This document shows positions 27,701 through 37,557 of a stretch of 64,000 nucleotides of DNA, piece after piece; within the stretch, counting starts at the first letter, position 1, and each line of letters opens with the position of its first letter. Made by a program: the position numbers and the translations under genes. The notes beneath the pieces were generated by a model. It made no database searches, was not told the DNA's origin, and saw only the letters and a program-made list of their open reading frames with translations. This stretch comes from Hirsutella rhossiliensis (taxonomy: Eukaryota; Ascomycota; Sordariomycetes; Hypocreales; Ophiocordycipitaceae): positions 4,464,001 to 4,528,000 of the forward strand of contig NW_025408671.1 of NCBI RefSeq assembly GCF_020360975.1. The letters are read 5' to 3'.

Positions 27701-30700
27701 CTAAGCTATAAAACCTTTTTTAGTTATTAAAAACTAAGAAGAATATATATATAAATAACTTTTTCTTTCTTAAAAAAGTAGTTAATAAAAGCGTTAATAG
27801 TATCTATTTAATTAAGTTTAAGGTTAAATTCTACTATAATAGCTATAAGGGTTTAAAAAGATATCCTTATTAAGGTAGTTACCTTAATAAAAAGATCCCC
27901 TTTTTCTTATTAGTTTTTATAAATAACTAGCTAGGCTTTATACTTTTATAAGCAGCTATATTTATTAGTCTTATAGATAAAAACCTACTTATAGCCTAGG
28001 ACTTATTTTTCTCTTACCTTTTCGTTAAAGACCTCTTTAAAAGACCCTATCTCTTTATATAAGGCTAGGTAGTTTTTCTAAGCCTAGAAAAACTAGTCTT
28101 TAAAAGGGTGCTTTTGTAGCTACTTTTAGTTTACTAGTAGGTCTAAGAGGTCTCTTTTATATACCTTCCTTACTAATAACTATAGCTTAAAAAGCTAGCT
28201 TACTATAAATACTTTATAGGAACTATCTTTTATAAGTATAAGATAGAAGTTAAAAAAATAATCGAAATAAAAAAGAGATTAGTCTTCTTTTATATTAGGC
28301 CTTATACCTTCCTTTATATCTTAAAGTAAGGATAAAAAGGCAGCTAGATAATCTTTTAAGAGAGGTACCTTTCCTACCTCCTTTAAGGTTAAAATAAAAA
28401 GACTAATAGAAAAAGCTACTTTTAAATCTTCTTTTTATTTTATAAAAGGAGGCGTAGGAAGGTAGGCGTATTCTAGCTCTACCGCTTTCTTATAGTCTCC
28501 TTCTTTACTTATATTATTTAATTTAATAGCTTCCTTTTTTTCTTTAAAGTTAGCGTTATCCTTAACTACTTTAATATTAGTTCCTTTTTTTATTTCCTTA
28601 TTTAAGACTTCTTTTTAAGACTATAAAGAAGGAGGATTTTAAATCTTTTAAATTAGCTAACGTTAAGAAAGTAAGAATAACTATTAAGCCCTCTATTTAT
28701 TAAAGAAGCTATATTTATAAAAAATTATATTCTTAGTCGAAATTACCTTTTATAAAAGAGGAATCTAAATTTAAAAGATATTTATAGAATTATAATTAAT
28801 AAGGTAACTAATAAAGACTCTTAGATTAAGCTTTTTTTTCTTCTTTCTTTTTAGCTATATATTAATAGTTATAGTATATACCTTATTTTTATAGGTATAA
28901 AGGTAGGCTAGCGAGGCCCTTTTCTTTATAAAAAGCTTAAGGGGGGATTTTTAGTCTATTTCTTAAGTAGTCCCTTTAAGGTCCTTAGGGTCCCTAAGGG
29001 TCTAGTTTTAAAGGTAGTAGGCGGCTTTAAAGATTTCCCTTATAAGGTTATAGGGAAGCCTTATAATAAGTCTTATTATATAGGCCCTTTTTATTATAGT
29101 ATCTTTTAATCTTTCTACCCTTTTATTTTAGGCCTAGGTATTTAATACTAATAAGAAAGGTAAAATACCCCTTTTTTAAAGCTAATTTAAGATATCTTTT
29201 ATAAATAGCTCTTTATTAAACTATATCTTCTTTATCTTATAGCTAAAGTAGGATTTTATTTAGTTAATAAAGTCTTAAAGGGTAAAATAGTTATACTTAC
29301 TTAGGTAGGTCTATAAGAAATAAGGGAAAACTATTTATAAAAAAGCGTCTATAAAAAATTTTACCTTAATAAAGCTTTCCTAGTCTTTAAAGACGTTAGC
29401 TTAGTCGACCTAAATTTCTATATATAGCTAGTTTAGCCGTATAAGGGTTTATTTAGAAATTCGTCTCTTAGTCTTCCCTTAGCTATAGTATTTATATTTA
29501 ATAGTTTTAGGGCCCTTAATTTAAACTCCCTATTACTAGCCTAGCTTATATAAAGCTAGGGGGCCTAAGTAACTAAGTTATATATACTAAAGAAGACCGT
29601 CTCCTTAGGTTACTAAAAGAGGGTCCTTAGTAGTAAACCTATTCTTCTTAGTAGGGAAAGCTAGCTTCTTAATAGGTTCCTTCCTAAGGATAGGTTAGAA
29701 TTCGAGAATAAATTAACTAAATTTCTCCTTAATAAACTTAATTATCTAATTCTTTTAAACTAGCCTTATAAGCTAAGAAGTTATATCCTAGAATATTCTT
29801 TCTTCTTAAAGAAAATAAAAGGAAATTAAGCTTATTAAAAATTAAGGGTAAAAAGCTACCCTTTTTTATCGAAGAATTTATATAAACCTATTAAGTAATT
29901 TTATTATAAAATTTACCCTTTTATATCCCTTTATTTATATAGTTAATTCCTTAGTAATAAGATATTCCCTCTATACCTTCTTAAAGGACTAGAATTATAA
30001 GAGGGTATTATAGATATTAAGGAAAGTATTAGATTTAAGGATAGCTAATTTTTATAGGGGATAATTAGATAGTTTTAACGGTTAGTTTTAGCTTAGTTAG
30101 TCTATAGGGAAGATAAAGGCCGGATTTACTATACTAATAATTTTTCCTTAAATTTATAGCTTAAATAAAGGTAGCGGTATTAGTTACTATTTCTTAGTAA
30201 CTTAAATTTCGTCTATCTTCTTCTATAATAAAGGGTCCTCTTTAAGAGACTATTATATTATTTCTTATAGCTTCTTTAAAGGGTTAAATCCTTTAGGTTA
30301 GTTTTCCTTAAAGACTTATTAGTATTATAATAACCTATAGCTTAGGGATTTATAGGCTAAGTAGCTATTTTATCTTTTAGTCTTTTATTTCTTTAAGGAA
30401 TCCTTATCTTAGTTTAAAAGGTCTACTTAAAAACCCCCCCTTTTTATACCTTATTACTAACTTTAACGAGGTTCTAGCTTAACTAGTTCCTTGATTTTTC
30501 GACTAACGGACTAATAGGTCTATTAAGGGACTAGCTAGGCCGAACAGACTAATAGGGCCGGGGCCGAGCCTAGAGTAATAGGCGTAGCTAGGGCCGGGGT
30601 AGTAGCTATAGTTAAAGATAGCGTTAAGGCTCTATTATAGAGTAGACCTAAGAGGGTATAGGCTATAGTCGTGCTACTACCCCCCTCTACTATATATAAC

Positions 30701-31904
30701 GTATTATACGTACGCGATAAAAGGTAACGAATTAACTAAGCTGCCCGGCTTATTAATTAACTATACTTATTAACTATATACTTATTAACTATCTAGGCAA
30801 CGCCTAAACTCTTATAGGCTCCTAAGGGAGGGGGAGCCGGAGGGGCAGTAGTAGTAGTAATAGTAGGGGCCGTAGTAAGAGGGGCTATAGTAGCTATAGG
30901 GGTAGTAGGTCGAGCCGTCTAGGTCGAATGCTAGCTATAAAGGAATAAGACTACTTACTATTATACTTTAGTAGCCTCTTTATTTAGTTCCCGGCTAGCT
31001 TCTCGAAAGATAGTTAAGGAACCGTTACTAATAGGCTTTATTAGTAAAGATATATCCTATAGCTACTAGCTAGAAAAAGCTTTTATTAGGAAGTATTAGT
31101 TAGCTTCTTTAAGGATTCCTTCCTCCTTAGCTAGCTATAAAAAGGCTAAAAGGTTCCTAGTAAAAAAGGCTCCTAGGTAGGCTATATAGGTCTTCCTAAT
31201 ATAGTTAGTTATATAGCCCCGCGAGGGAGCTATTAAGGTCTCGAGCTTTAAGAGCTACTACCTAAGAGTCTCTTCCTCTTAAAGAGAGATTAGCTTTACG
31301 GTATTAATAGATTCTATTATAGCTATACGTATAGTAGTTAATAGCTTTATCTCGTAAAGGTATTCCTTATAGTAACTCTTATAGTTACCTAAGGTTATAG
31401 AAAAAGCTCTTTATTATATAGAGGTTAGCTCGGAGAAGAAGGTAGCTCCTTTTATAAATTCTATTACTCTAGGATAAAAAAGGGGCTTAAGAGGGTCCTA
31501 CTTATTAAAGAAGACTAAATTATAAGTAGTTTTATCTACTTAAGCTTATAGCTCCTTTACCTACTTATCCTAATCTTAAGGTTTTATAAGAATCGTCTTA
31601 TAGACTATAAGGGCGGTAGAGGAATCGTTTTTCGATATTATTATATATAAAGGGTAGAAAAGTTAGTTAAAAATCGGCTTTTTTAATAAGAGGGGTAAAA
31701 GGGAGCTATAAGGGATATAAGAAAGGTGCTTTTTATAGTAGCTATAAGGTATAGGAATTCTATTCCTCCTAGGTTTATAACTCTTATATAAAGAAATATA
31801 AGAAGTATATATAAAATATATAAAGGTAAAAGGGGAAGTAAGGGGTCGGATAAGTAGGGTAAAGTTATTTAATTCTTATAGGGGCAGTAGTTATAGTAGG
31901 GTAG

Positions 31905-32395
31905 TAATTATTATATTACCTTAATTATCCTTCTTTCTTCTATCTAACGCCCCGTTTTATATCCATTTAGTGTCTTAATTAATAAAGAAGATCCTGCTTA
32001 AAGAAGCTACTAATATCCTCTTAACTATCGAGCTTTTTGCCGGGTTTTCCCCTCTTTTCTAGCCGTTGCCGGCATATCCGTCTTATCTCTCGCTACCTCT
32101 ATAGGAAGTGTCAAGCTGGTAAAATACCGCTACACCATGCAAAATGAGGGCACCCCTAATAGGGGTGTTACTAACGCGTATTATAGGCCCTTTCTTGTCC
32201 TGACAGGAAGCTATCGCTACTTCTGCTTCCCCTTATGCCCCCACCCTCCTCTCTGCACCTCCTTTTAGCTCCTTCTTCCTTCTTCCACACTAGTGTTTTT
32301 CAGCTTCCTAGGTCCCTCTTGCCAAGGGATATCTCCGAGAACTGCGAAATCAGGCCACGCTTCGCGACAGACTCCTTTGCCGGCTCTTTGGCCCT
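31905..32395 (-). repeat. 5' LTR of the copia-like element (lightly RIPed, with insertion)
   Basis: Partner of 25,838-26,238. From about 31,972 onward it contains ordinary CA and TG dinucleotides, so RIP ends within it. Without the 97-bp insertion and its duplicated 5 bp it is ~390 bp. The right border is set where alignment to the left copy fades (32,380-32,402). Confidence 0.7.
32109..32205. mobile_element. 97-bp TG...CA insertion with 5-bp target duplication
   Basis: The insert starts TGTCAAG and ends CCTGACA (terminal inverted repeat TGTCA/TGACA). It is flanked by GGAAG on both sides (32,104-32,108 and 32,206-32,210). The paired LTR has the uninterrupted site with a single GGAAG at 26,037-26,041. 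The insert holds six CA and six TG, so it shows no RIP. It contains a near-continuous palindrome, CACCCCTA-A-TAGGGGTG, at about 32,153-32,169. The TG...CA ends and 5-bp duplication fit a very short solo LTR (TRIM/SMART-like). A MITE is the alternative. Confidence 0.8.
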
Positions 32396-32402
32396 CTAGG
32401 CA

Positions 32403-34066
32403 TGGCTCTGACGTCTTGGCGTCCCACTCTTAATATGGCCATAGCAATCCTACGAGAACGCGCAGCGGAAGAAACGCCGTGGAGATGGTTATCCACATTT
32501 GAAACGACATTGTGATGTAGTTAGAGATTGTCTAAACCTTTTCTTCTCCATTCTTCCGATTCTTGTGGGATTCCGAGTGTAACCTCCCAAAGGGTCCGAG
32601 GGGATGATGACAGGTGAGCCGGTGGCGACTTCTGCTCCCTTCCAAATAGCTGAACTCGTAAACCACCTCCTGAATCAGGGATATGTTTATTCAACAACTC
32701 ATAGCAGTCACTACATGCGCACATCCACGAGAGAGCGGCGGGAATAAAGGGCATCAAGCCACCATGTCGGCCTGGCTGTCTGTACGTGGAACAGACGCCC
32801 CGTTGTGCTCGGAGGTAATCACGTCGGCGCTTTTCTTCAATCTCCGGCTCGAGCCAACGTGCCATGCAAGCCGGTCGCTCGGAGACACCCGTTCGACAGT
32901 CTCTGGCCATTGCCCGCGAGCTATATGTAGCTTCCGACTGAAACTGCCGTAATGGTCTTGGTACTCGGCCTGCTTGTCATTCACTCACTGCATCACGTTG
33001 CGTGTTCGGAGCTGACCAGACAAACGCCGAGGCTGCGGTTGAAACGCCCTTTTCGAAGTCGCCCGGCTTTCGGCTGCAACGTATGCTAAGCGGACGCCAT
33101 CAAACACTGGCGGGCTGTGAGGGAAACAGCGTGGCTTGAAAAGGGCTGGTCCTAGACTGAAAGCTCATATCACCATCGATCCTCGAGACATCTCGTTGTA
33201 TGATTAAGTCGATTCACGGCCCGAGAGCCGGTTTCTCCTGACTTCGACCAGCTACATCCACAGAGACTGACAGCTGAGACACAAGTCAAGGGTTTGAATG
33301 CGTGACAGAATGAGGTGACAGAAACGCCCGACAGTCCCAGAGGCTTTCCAAAGCGTAGGCCCTCTGCAGATTTCCGGCAAGGCCCGGACTCTGCCGAGTC
33401 ATTGGGCCCTGGAAGCAGCTCACACAGGTCTAGAAGCGCTGCTCAAGTGGTAGGCGTCCGTATCAGTGGCGTTGTGCCCTTCAACGTACACACAGATGCA
33501 ATAGCGATGATGTCGGTTCTATATTCTGCTAAGCGAACTTAGTAGCAGCTGATCTCCGGTGGATTTCCTTTCAATTGTATAGATAGAGCTATCCACAATA
33601 TGGTGTGTCGAGTCTACGTGCCGCCCTCTAGGTCCTATAAATGTGGAAGGAGCTCATTCATTGGTGGACGAAAGATAGGCCTCGATCCTGGCGGTAGGCA
33701 ACACATGCATGAAGCACAGCTGTCACGGCCTATGACTCATGTCGGCATTATTGAGCCTTCTGAAGCACACAGATGGCCTGCATCGCCCCCGCTTTCAAGA
33801 CGCTACTTTTACAGACCACAGTCAGATGTTCTGATAAACTTCGCTGGTCAGGTAGCCCAGAGGTTGTATGCTCAATGCTATAACACCGTCGCTTATTCCA
33901 CGTATCGAATCCTTCCTCGGCCCCTCAGACACTCGCAGGGATTCCGTCAGATTTACCAGGATCGTCGCCTCATCTGGCTACCAGCTTGCGACACTACTTT
34001 GGAAGGCGTGCAAGGGCCAGGAACAGGATAAGAGGTTGAGAGAAAGCAGCAGCAGCAGCAGCAGCC
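32403..34066. other. Non-coding or unassigned flank of the RIP island
   Basis: Composition is normal from here on, with no RIP leakage visible. Overlapping minus-strand frames at 32,521-32,910 (129 codons) and 32,754-32,984 (76 codons) have a fairly protein-like composition with several Cys and Trp, but I recognise no family. They could be a gene remnant. A plus-strand 143-codon frame at 33,600-34,031 is also unrecognised. A TATA-like ctataaa is at 33,636, about 430 bp before the next gene. Confidence 0.4.
34046..34065 (+). repeat. (AGC)n microsatellite at the start codon
   Basis: About six AGC units lie in the 5' leader and abut the HAD-protein ATG at 34,067. Length changes here would alter only the leader, not the protein. 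Confidence 0.85.
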
Positions 34067-34825
34067 ATGACTGCCTCACGACCAATGACCGCATTTTCTT
34101 GCCTCACATTTGACTGCTATGGCACCCTCGTCGACTGGGAAGGCGGCATTTACAAGGCCCTATTGCCGCTCACACGCCGGCTCCCCGCCTCGCACCCACT
34201 GCACGGCAACCGATCAGAAACCCTCAAGGCCTTTACCAGGCTCGAGGGTGAGGTCCAGCGGGCCCGCCCCGAAGCCCTCTACTCCTCCGTCCTGGCGGAC
34301 ACGTACGGGCTCTTGGCTGCCGAGGTCGGGGTGGAGGCCTCCGAGGACGAAAAGGCCAAGTTCGGGGCTGGCGTGGGCGACTGGCCCGTGTTTCCGGACA
34401 CTCTCGAGGCCCTCCAGCGGCTGCGTAAACACTTCAAGCTCGTCATTCTCTCCAACGTCGATCGGGCATCCTTTGAGCGCACCTTGGCGCGGCAGCTGAC
34501 GGGCATCGACTTTGATGCCATCTACACGGCCCAGGAAATCGGGTCGTACAAGCCCGACCGGAGGAATTTCGAATATCTGATTGACCGGTGCGAAAAGGAC
34601 CTCGGGGTCGGAAAGGACGCCATCCTCCACACGGCGCAGTCCCTGAGCCACGACCACGTGCCTGCGAAGCAAGTAGGGCTGGCCAGCGCGTGGATTGAGC
34701 GGGGAGTGGAAATCGAGAGCGTCATGGGGGGTGGCTTGGACGAGTACAGAGACAGGGTCGACTTTTCTTGGCGCTATCGAAGCATGGGCGAGATGGCCGA
34801 TGCCGTGGATGCAGACGGGTCTTAG
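34067..34825 (+). CDS. HAD-superfamily hydrolase, L-2-haloacid dehalogenase-like
   Basis: Single-exon protein of 252 residues, the usual length for the family. Motif I is F15-D16-C-Y18-GTLVDW, with Asp16 as the expected nucleophile. A Tyr stands at the DxD second position, typical of haloacid dehalogenases rather than phosphatases. Motif II is VILSN with Ser129-Asn130, and motif III is Lys162 in SYKPD. The motif IV region reads HTAQSLSHDHVPA, as in the fungal haloalkanoic-acid dehalogenase group. The likely reaction is hydrolysis of a small 2-haloacid or a related acid or phosphate; the substrate is unknown. No targeting signal is evident, so it is probably cytosolic. The first ATG has a good context (agccATG) just after an AGC-repeat leader; Met7 is an alternative start. 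It is the first intact gene beside the RIP island. Confidence 0.88.
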   Translation: MTASRPMTAFSCLTFDCYGTLVDWEGGIYKALLPLTRRLPASHPLHGNRSETLKAFTRLEGEVQRARPEALYSSVLADTYGLLAAEVGVEASEDEKAKFGAGVGDWPVFPDTLEALQRLRKHFKLVILSNVDRASFERTLARQLTGIDFDAIYTAQEIGSYKPDRRNFEYLIDRCEKDLGVGKDAILHTAQSLSHDHVPAKQVGLASAWIERGVEIESVMGGGLDEYRDRVDFSWRYRSMGEMADAVDADGS

Positions 34826-37557
34826 CATTCAAGCCTTGATCAGCGAAGTGTGGCCTCGCCGAGGTAGTGATATTTGAAAGCATTTCGACACCGGCAGAGT
34901 CTGTGAGAGCTGAGGACAGTGTGGTTCGACGAGATTCTGTTATGATCACTATCTTCTGGGGAAACATGTATTCATAAGGGGATCTCACAAGACGCCAGCA
35001 GAAGCAAACCCAGACTATGTGGATTCAAATAAGCAGTGTCCTTGGCGATGGCACGCAGACACGAAGCCGCTGCGGCAAGCAATGCAACTAACAAGGTCAG
35101 CCGCCAAAGGTACCTAGACAACGACTTAATGAAACCTAAACAGTCTTCATATTTATTCCCCGGGACGTTTCGGAACCCTAGAGAGTCGAGACGACAGCCC
35201 GCACGCTCGCAGCCGCCGGCGCCCTGGAGGCCGGAGCCGGACCGACCGGCCATTTTCCCCTCTAGGGAATCGTCCTGCGGCGAAGCATCTCAGCATTCCG
35301 CTGCCTAAGGGGACTATGCCACCGTCTGGGGCCGAACTGGGGGCGCACTGACGTATAAATGACGTTGAACCACGGCCTGCCGGTAGGAACTGGAGCGCCA
35401 GGTTGCCATCTTCATCAGCACAGCAAGGCTTAGACGTCCTTTTGCCTGGGGCAACGGTCTTCGATGCCTCGTTCTCTCGTCTGGTCGACATCTCCGAGGC
35501 CCCCAAGGCCCAAAATGGCTTCTCCAGCCATCGTCTATGACAGCTGAACAGCTACTTTCTAAGTTACTAGAGATCCAAGTAAGGCGAAACTCGGCAGCAG
35601 TATACATCTCGAATACTTGTCGAAAACTTTGAAAAAGGCACCGGTGGAGCTCGCTATCAACGGCGGTGCGTCCGGCAAGTTGGGCGAGACATCGGCCATC
35701 GACAGTTTTGCCAAGGTCTGGCAGCGGTGCATTATGCAAGCCATCGATGGAGGCATCGTTTCGTGAACAAGGGGGCTACGGCGAAGCCATTGTCTGCCGC
35801 CCCGACATACCGCTCCTAGTTTAAGTGTAGATAATCAGGAACAGAGGGCGTGAACTTGAGCCGGACGCTTGCGAGCCTGAAGACTGTCTCCTGTTTACTC
35901 GGGCATTGCTTGTTCTTGTCCGCAACTCTTGTTTTGTACGCGGGTTCCAGTACCGAAACATGAGCCAGAAGAGTGCTTCCTATTCCGTCTTCCAACTCTC
36001 GACCCACCATGTTATGAAGAGCGGCTTTCCGATCGAGTCCCGGCGCACAGAAAGTGCGTGCCTCTCATGGTCTGGTAGCAGGTTTGTTCCACCCTCCGCG
36101 CTGAACTTGTTCAGGAGTATTTGTAGCGGGACCAATACTGTCAATCCCTCGCATATCCAACGGCGATAGGAGGGTGGCCAAGACAACTGGCCTTCACTCT
36201 CAAGTTCCTATCTCGTCCACGCGTCAACAAGATGCTCCCACTCTCCACAACTTCATGTTACCTGCATATAGGAGTCAATGCGACGTACCAAGTGTCTATT
36301 CGAGTGTTTTAGTAGCTTAGATACATAGTTCCTGCTTCACTCAGCCGATGACCTCCAATCTCGAGCTCAACTCCCAAGTGGTGTCTTATGCTCTCGTCCT
36401 CGACGGGACAGTCCCCCGCTGCTAACTGGTCTGATGATCTAGCCCAATAATGATGCGATGGATAAAGTAGCCTTGTAAGATGAAGCCAAAATGGACACAG
36501 TAATCAAGCTATACCCGCTCTTGGTTCAACACGTGGCATCACTGCTCGGGGACGTAGGGATGGATGCCTGACAGACAGCCTGCCTCCACCGACTCCTCTA
36601 AGACGGGCATGACAGGTGGCCAAACAAAGTTCGCTCGGGATCGAAACTGTCCTCTCATTCACCATCAGAATCCAGCCCGCGACAGACTAATCAGGAAGTT
36701 CTTCCACCTCCCCACACCCATTTCCCGGACAAGACGGCACCCACGATCATGAGTTTACGAGAACCAAATACATCGCAAGCGGCAAGACCAGGTCAACACG
36801 CGTGCGCATGACTTTGATAGGCCGAGGCTGTTATTTACGAGGCTATCAACGATGGCTACACGCAATATACCCGCGGCACGAGCTTCATCCCGGGGCGACA
36901 TCACGTCGCCGCGCTGCCGCCATCTTCCATGTTCCACAGCCCGGCCACCACACCTTCCAACCCGCGCTTCCCGTCCAGCATCCTCTTCATCCATGATCCC
37001 GACTACGCTCCACCACTTTCATCACATCCAAGCGAGCCCGCCGAGATGACATCGTCTGGCATCCATCACTAGGAGGGCTCTCGCGCTCTCGAAAACGCGC
37101 CACCACTTTCCGGAGAGATAAGGATATTAAAAAAGAGGGGGGGTTGCGAAAGTAACAAGCACGGGTCACCGAGCAGGAGGCCAAAAGAATATTGTTGAAA
37201 AAAAAATAACGAGGAACGGGGCCTCCTCTGCCCAAAGGTGGTGCCCGGCACGCGGTGAGGGTTGAAGTGCTGCAGATAAGACGCCGATGATGGCACGCGT
37301 CCATCGAAGGAGCGGCATTGCAATCACAAAAAAAGACTGTTTGGGTTGCGTGCCTGCCCAAGCCATCGATGCATTGTGCAAGGCGGCTGACGTGGCCATA
37401 TCCAAAATAAATAAATATCGGCGGCGTCCCATCCTTCCGAGGATTGTCAAACGGCTCCACCTCAAGGGTATCCAAAAGTCATGAAGAGAAAGGAAATACA
37501 TGGCTAAGCATATGGGCTTTTGTTGTTTCTTATGTCTCGATGCGTCACTGCGCATCG
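34826..37557. other. 2.7-kb intergenic stretch
   Basis: It lies between the stop of the HAD gene and the stop of the convergent MSB2-like gene. Short minus-strand frames at 35,314-35,739 (141 codons), 35,816-36,010 and 35,980-36,186 have no recognisable domain and no clear splice links. The part near 37,100-37,560 should hold the MSB2 3' UTR. It has an aataaataaat run near 37,407, but in the plus-strand sense. Confidence 0.4.

Larger units (their letters stand above)
1..31975. other. RIP-saturated, TA-rich repeat island
   Basis: The whole left half has the composition expected of repeat-induced point mutation (C-to-T at CpA on either strand). In the first 600 bases I count only two CA and two TG, while TA occurs about 14 times in the first 60 bases alone. 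The same pattern continues to roughly 31,970, where CA and TG return within a few dozen bases. ATG codons are nearly absent because TG is destroyed, so only one ATG-initiated frame of at least 60 codons exists in the first 32 kb. Known biology: RIP acts on duplicated DNA in the sexual cycle of Pezizomycotina, and RIPed regions usually become DNA-methylated H3K9me3 heterochromatin. The chromatin state here is inferred. Confidence 0.93.
25838..32395 (-). mobile_element. Degenerate Ty1/copia-like LTR retrotransposon (minus strand)
   Basis: Direct repeats of about 400 bp lie at 25,838-26,238 and 31,905-32,395, the latter containing a 97-bp insertion. Between them the minus strand reads ITIFFYINNII at about 27,582-27,550, which matches the copia RT core (FFYVDDI) after two Asp-to-Asn RIP changes. 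The total of ~6.5 kb suits a copia element. The more GC-rich stretch at 30,440-31,000 would fall in the gag part of a minus-strand element. The left LTR and interior are heavily RIPed, while the right LTR is only lightly hit. The copia class rests mainly on the RT motif. Confidence 0.65.

Noticed and set aside
1..32000. Mitochondrial or bacterial origin of the AT-rich half
   Set aside because: The bias is specific to CA/TG loss rather than general AT richness, and recognisable gypsy, copia and LINE RT motifs lie inside.
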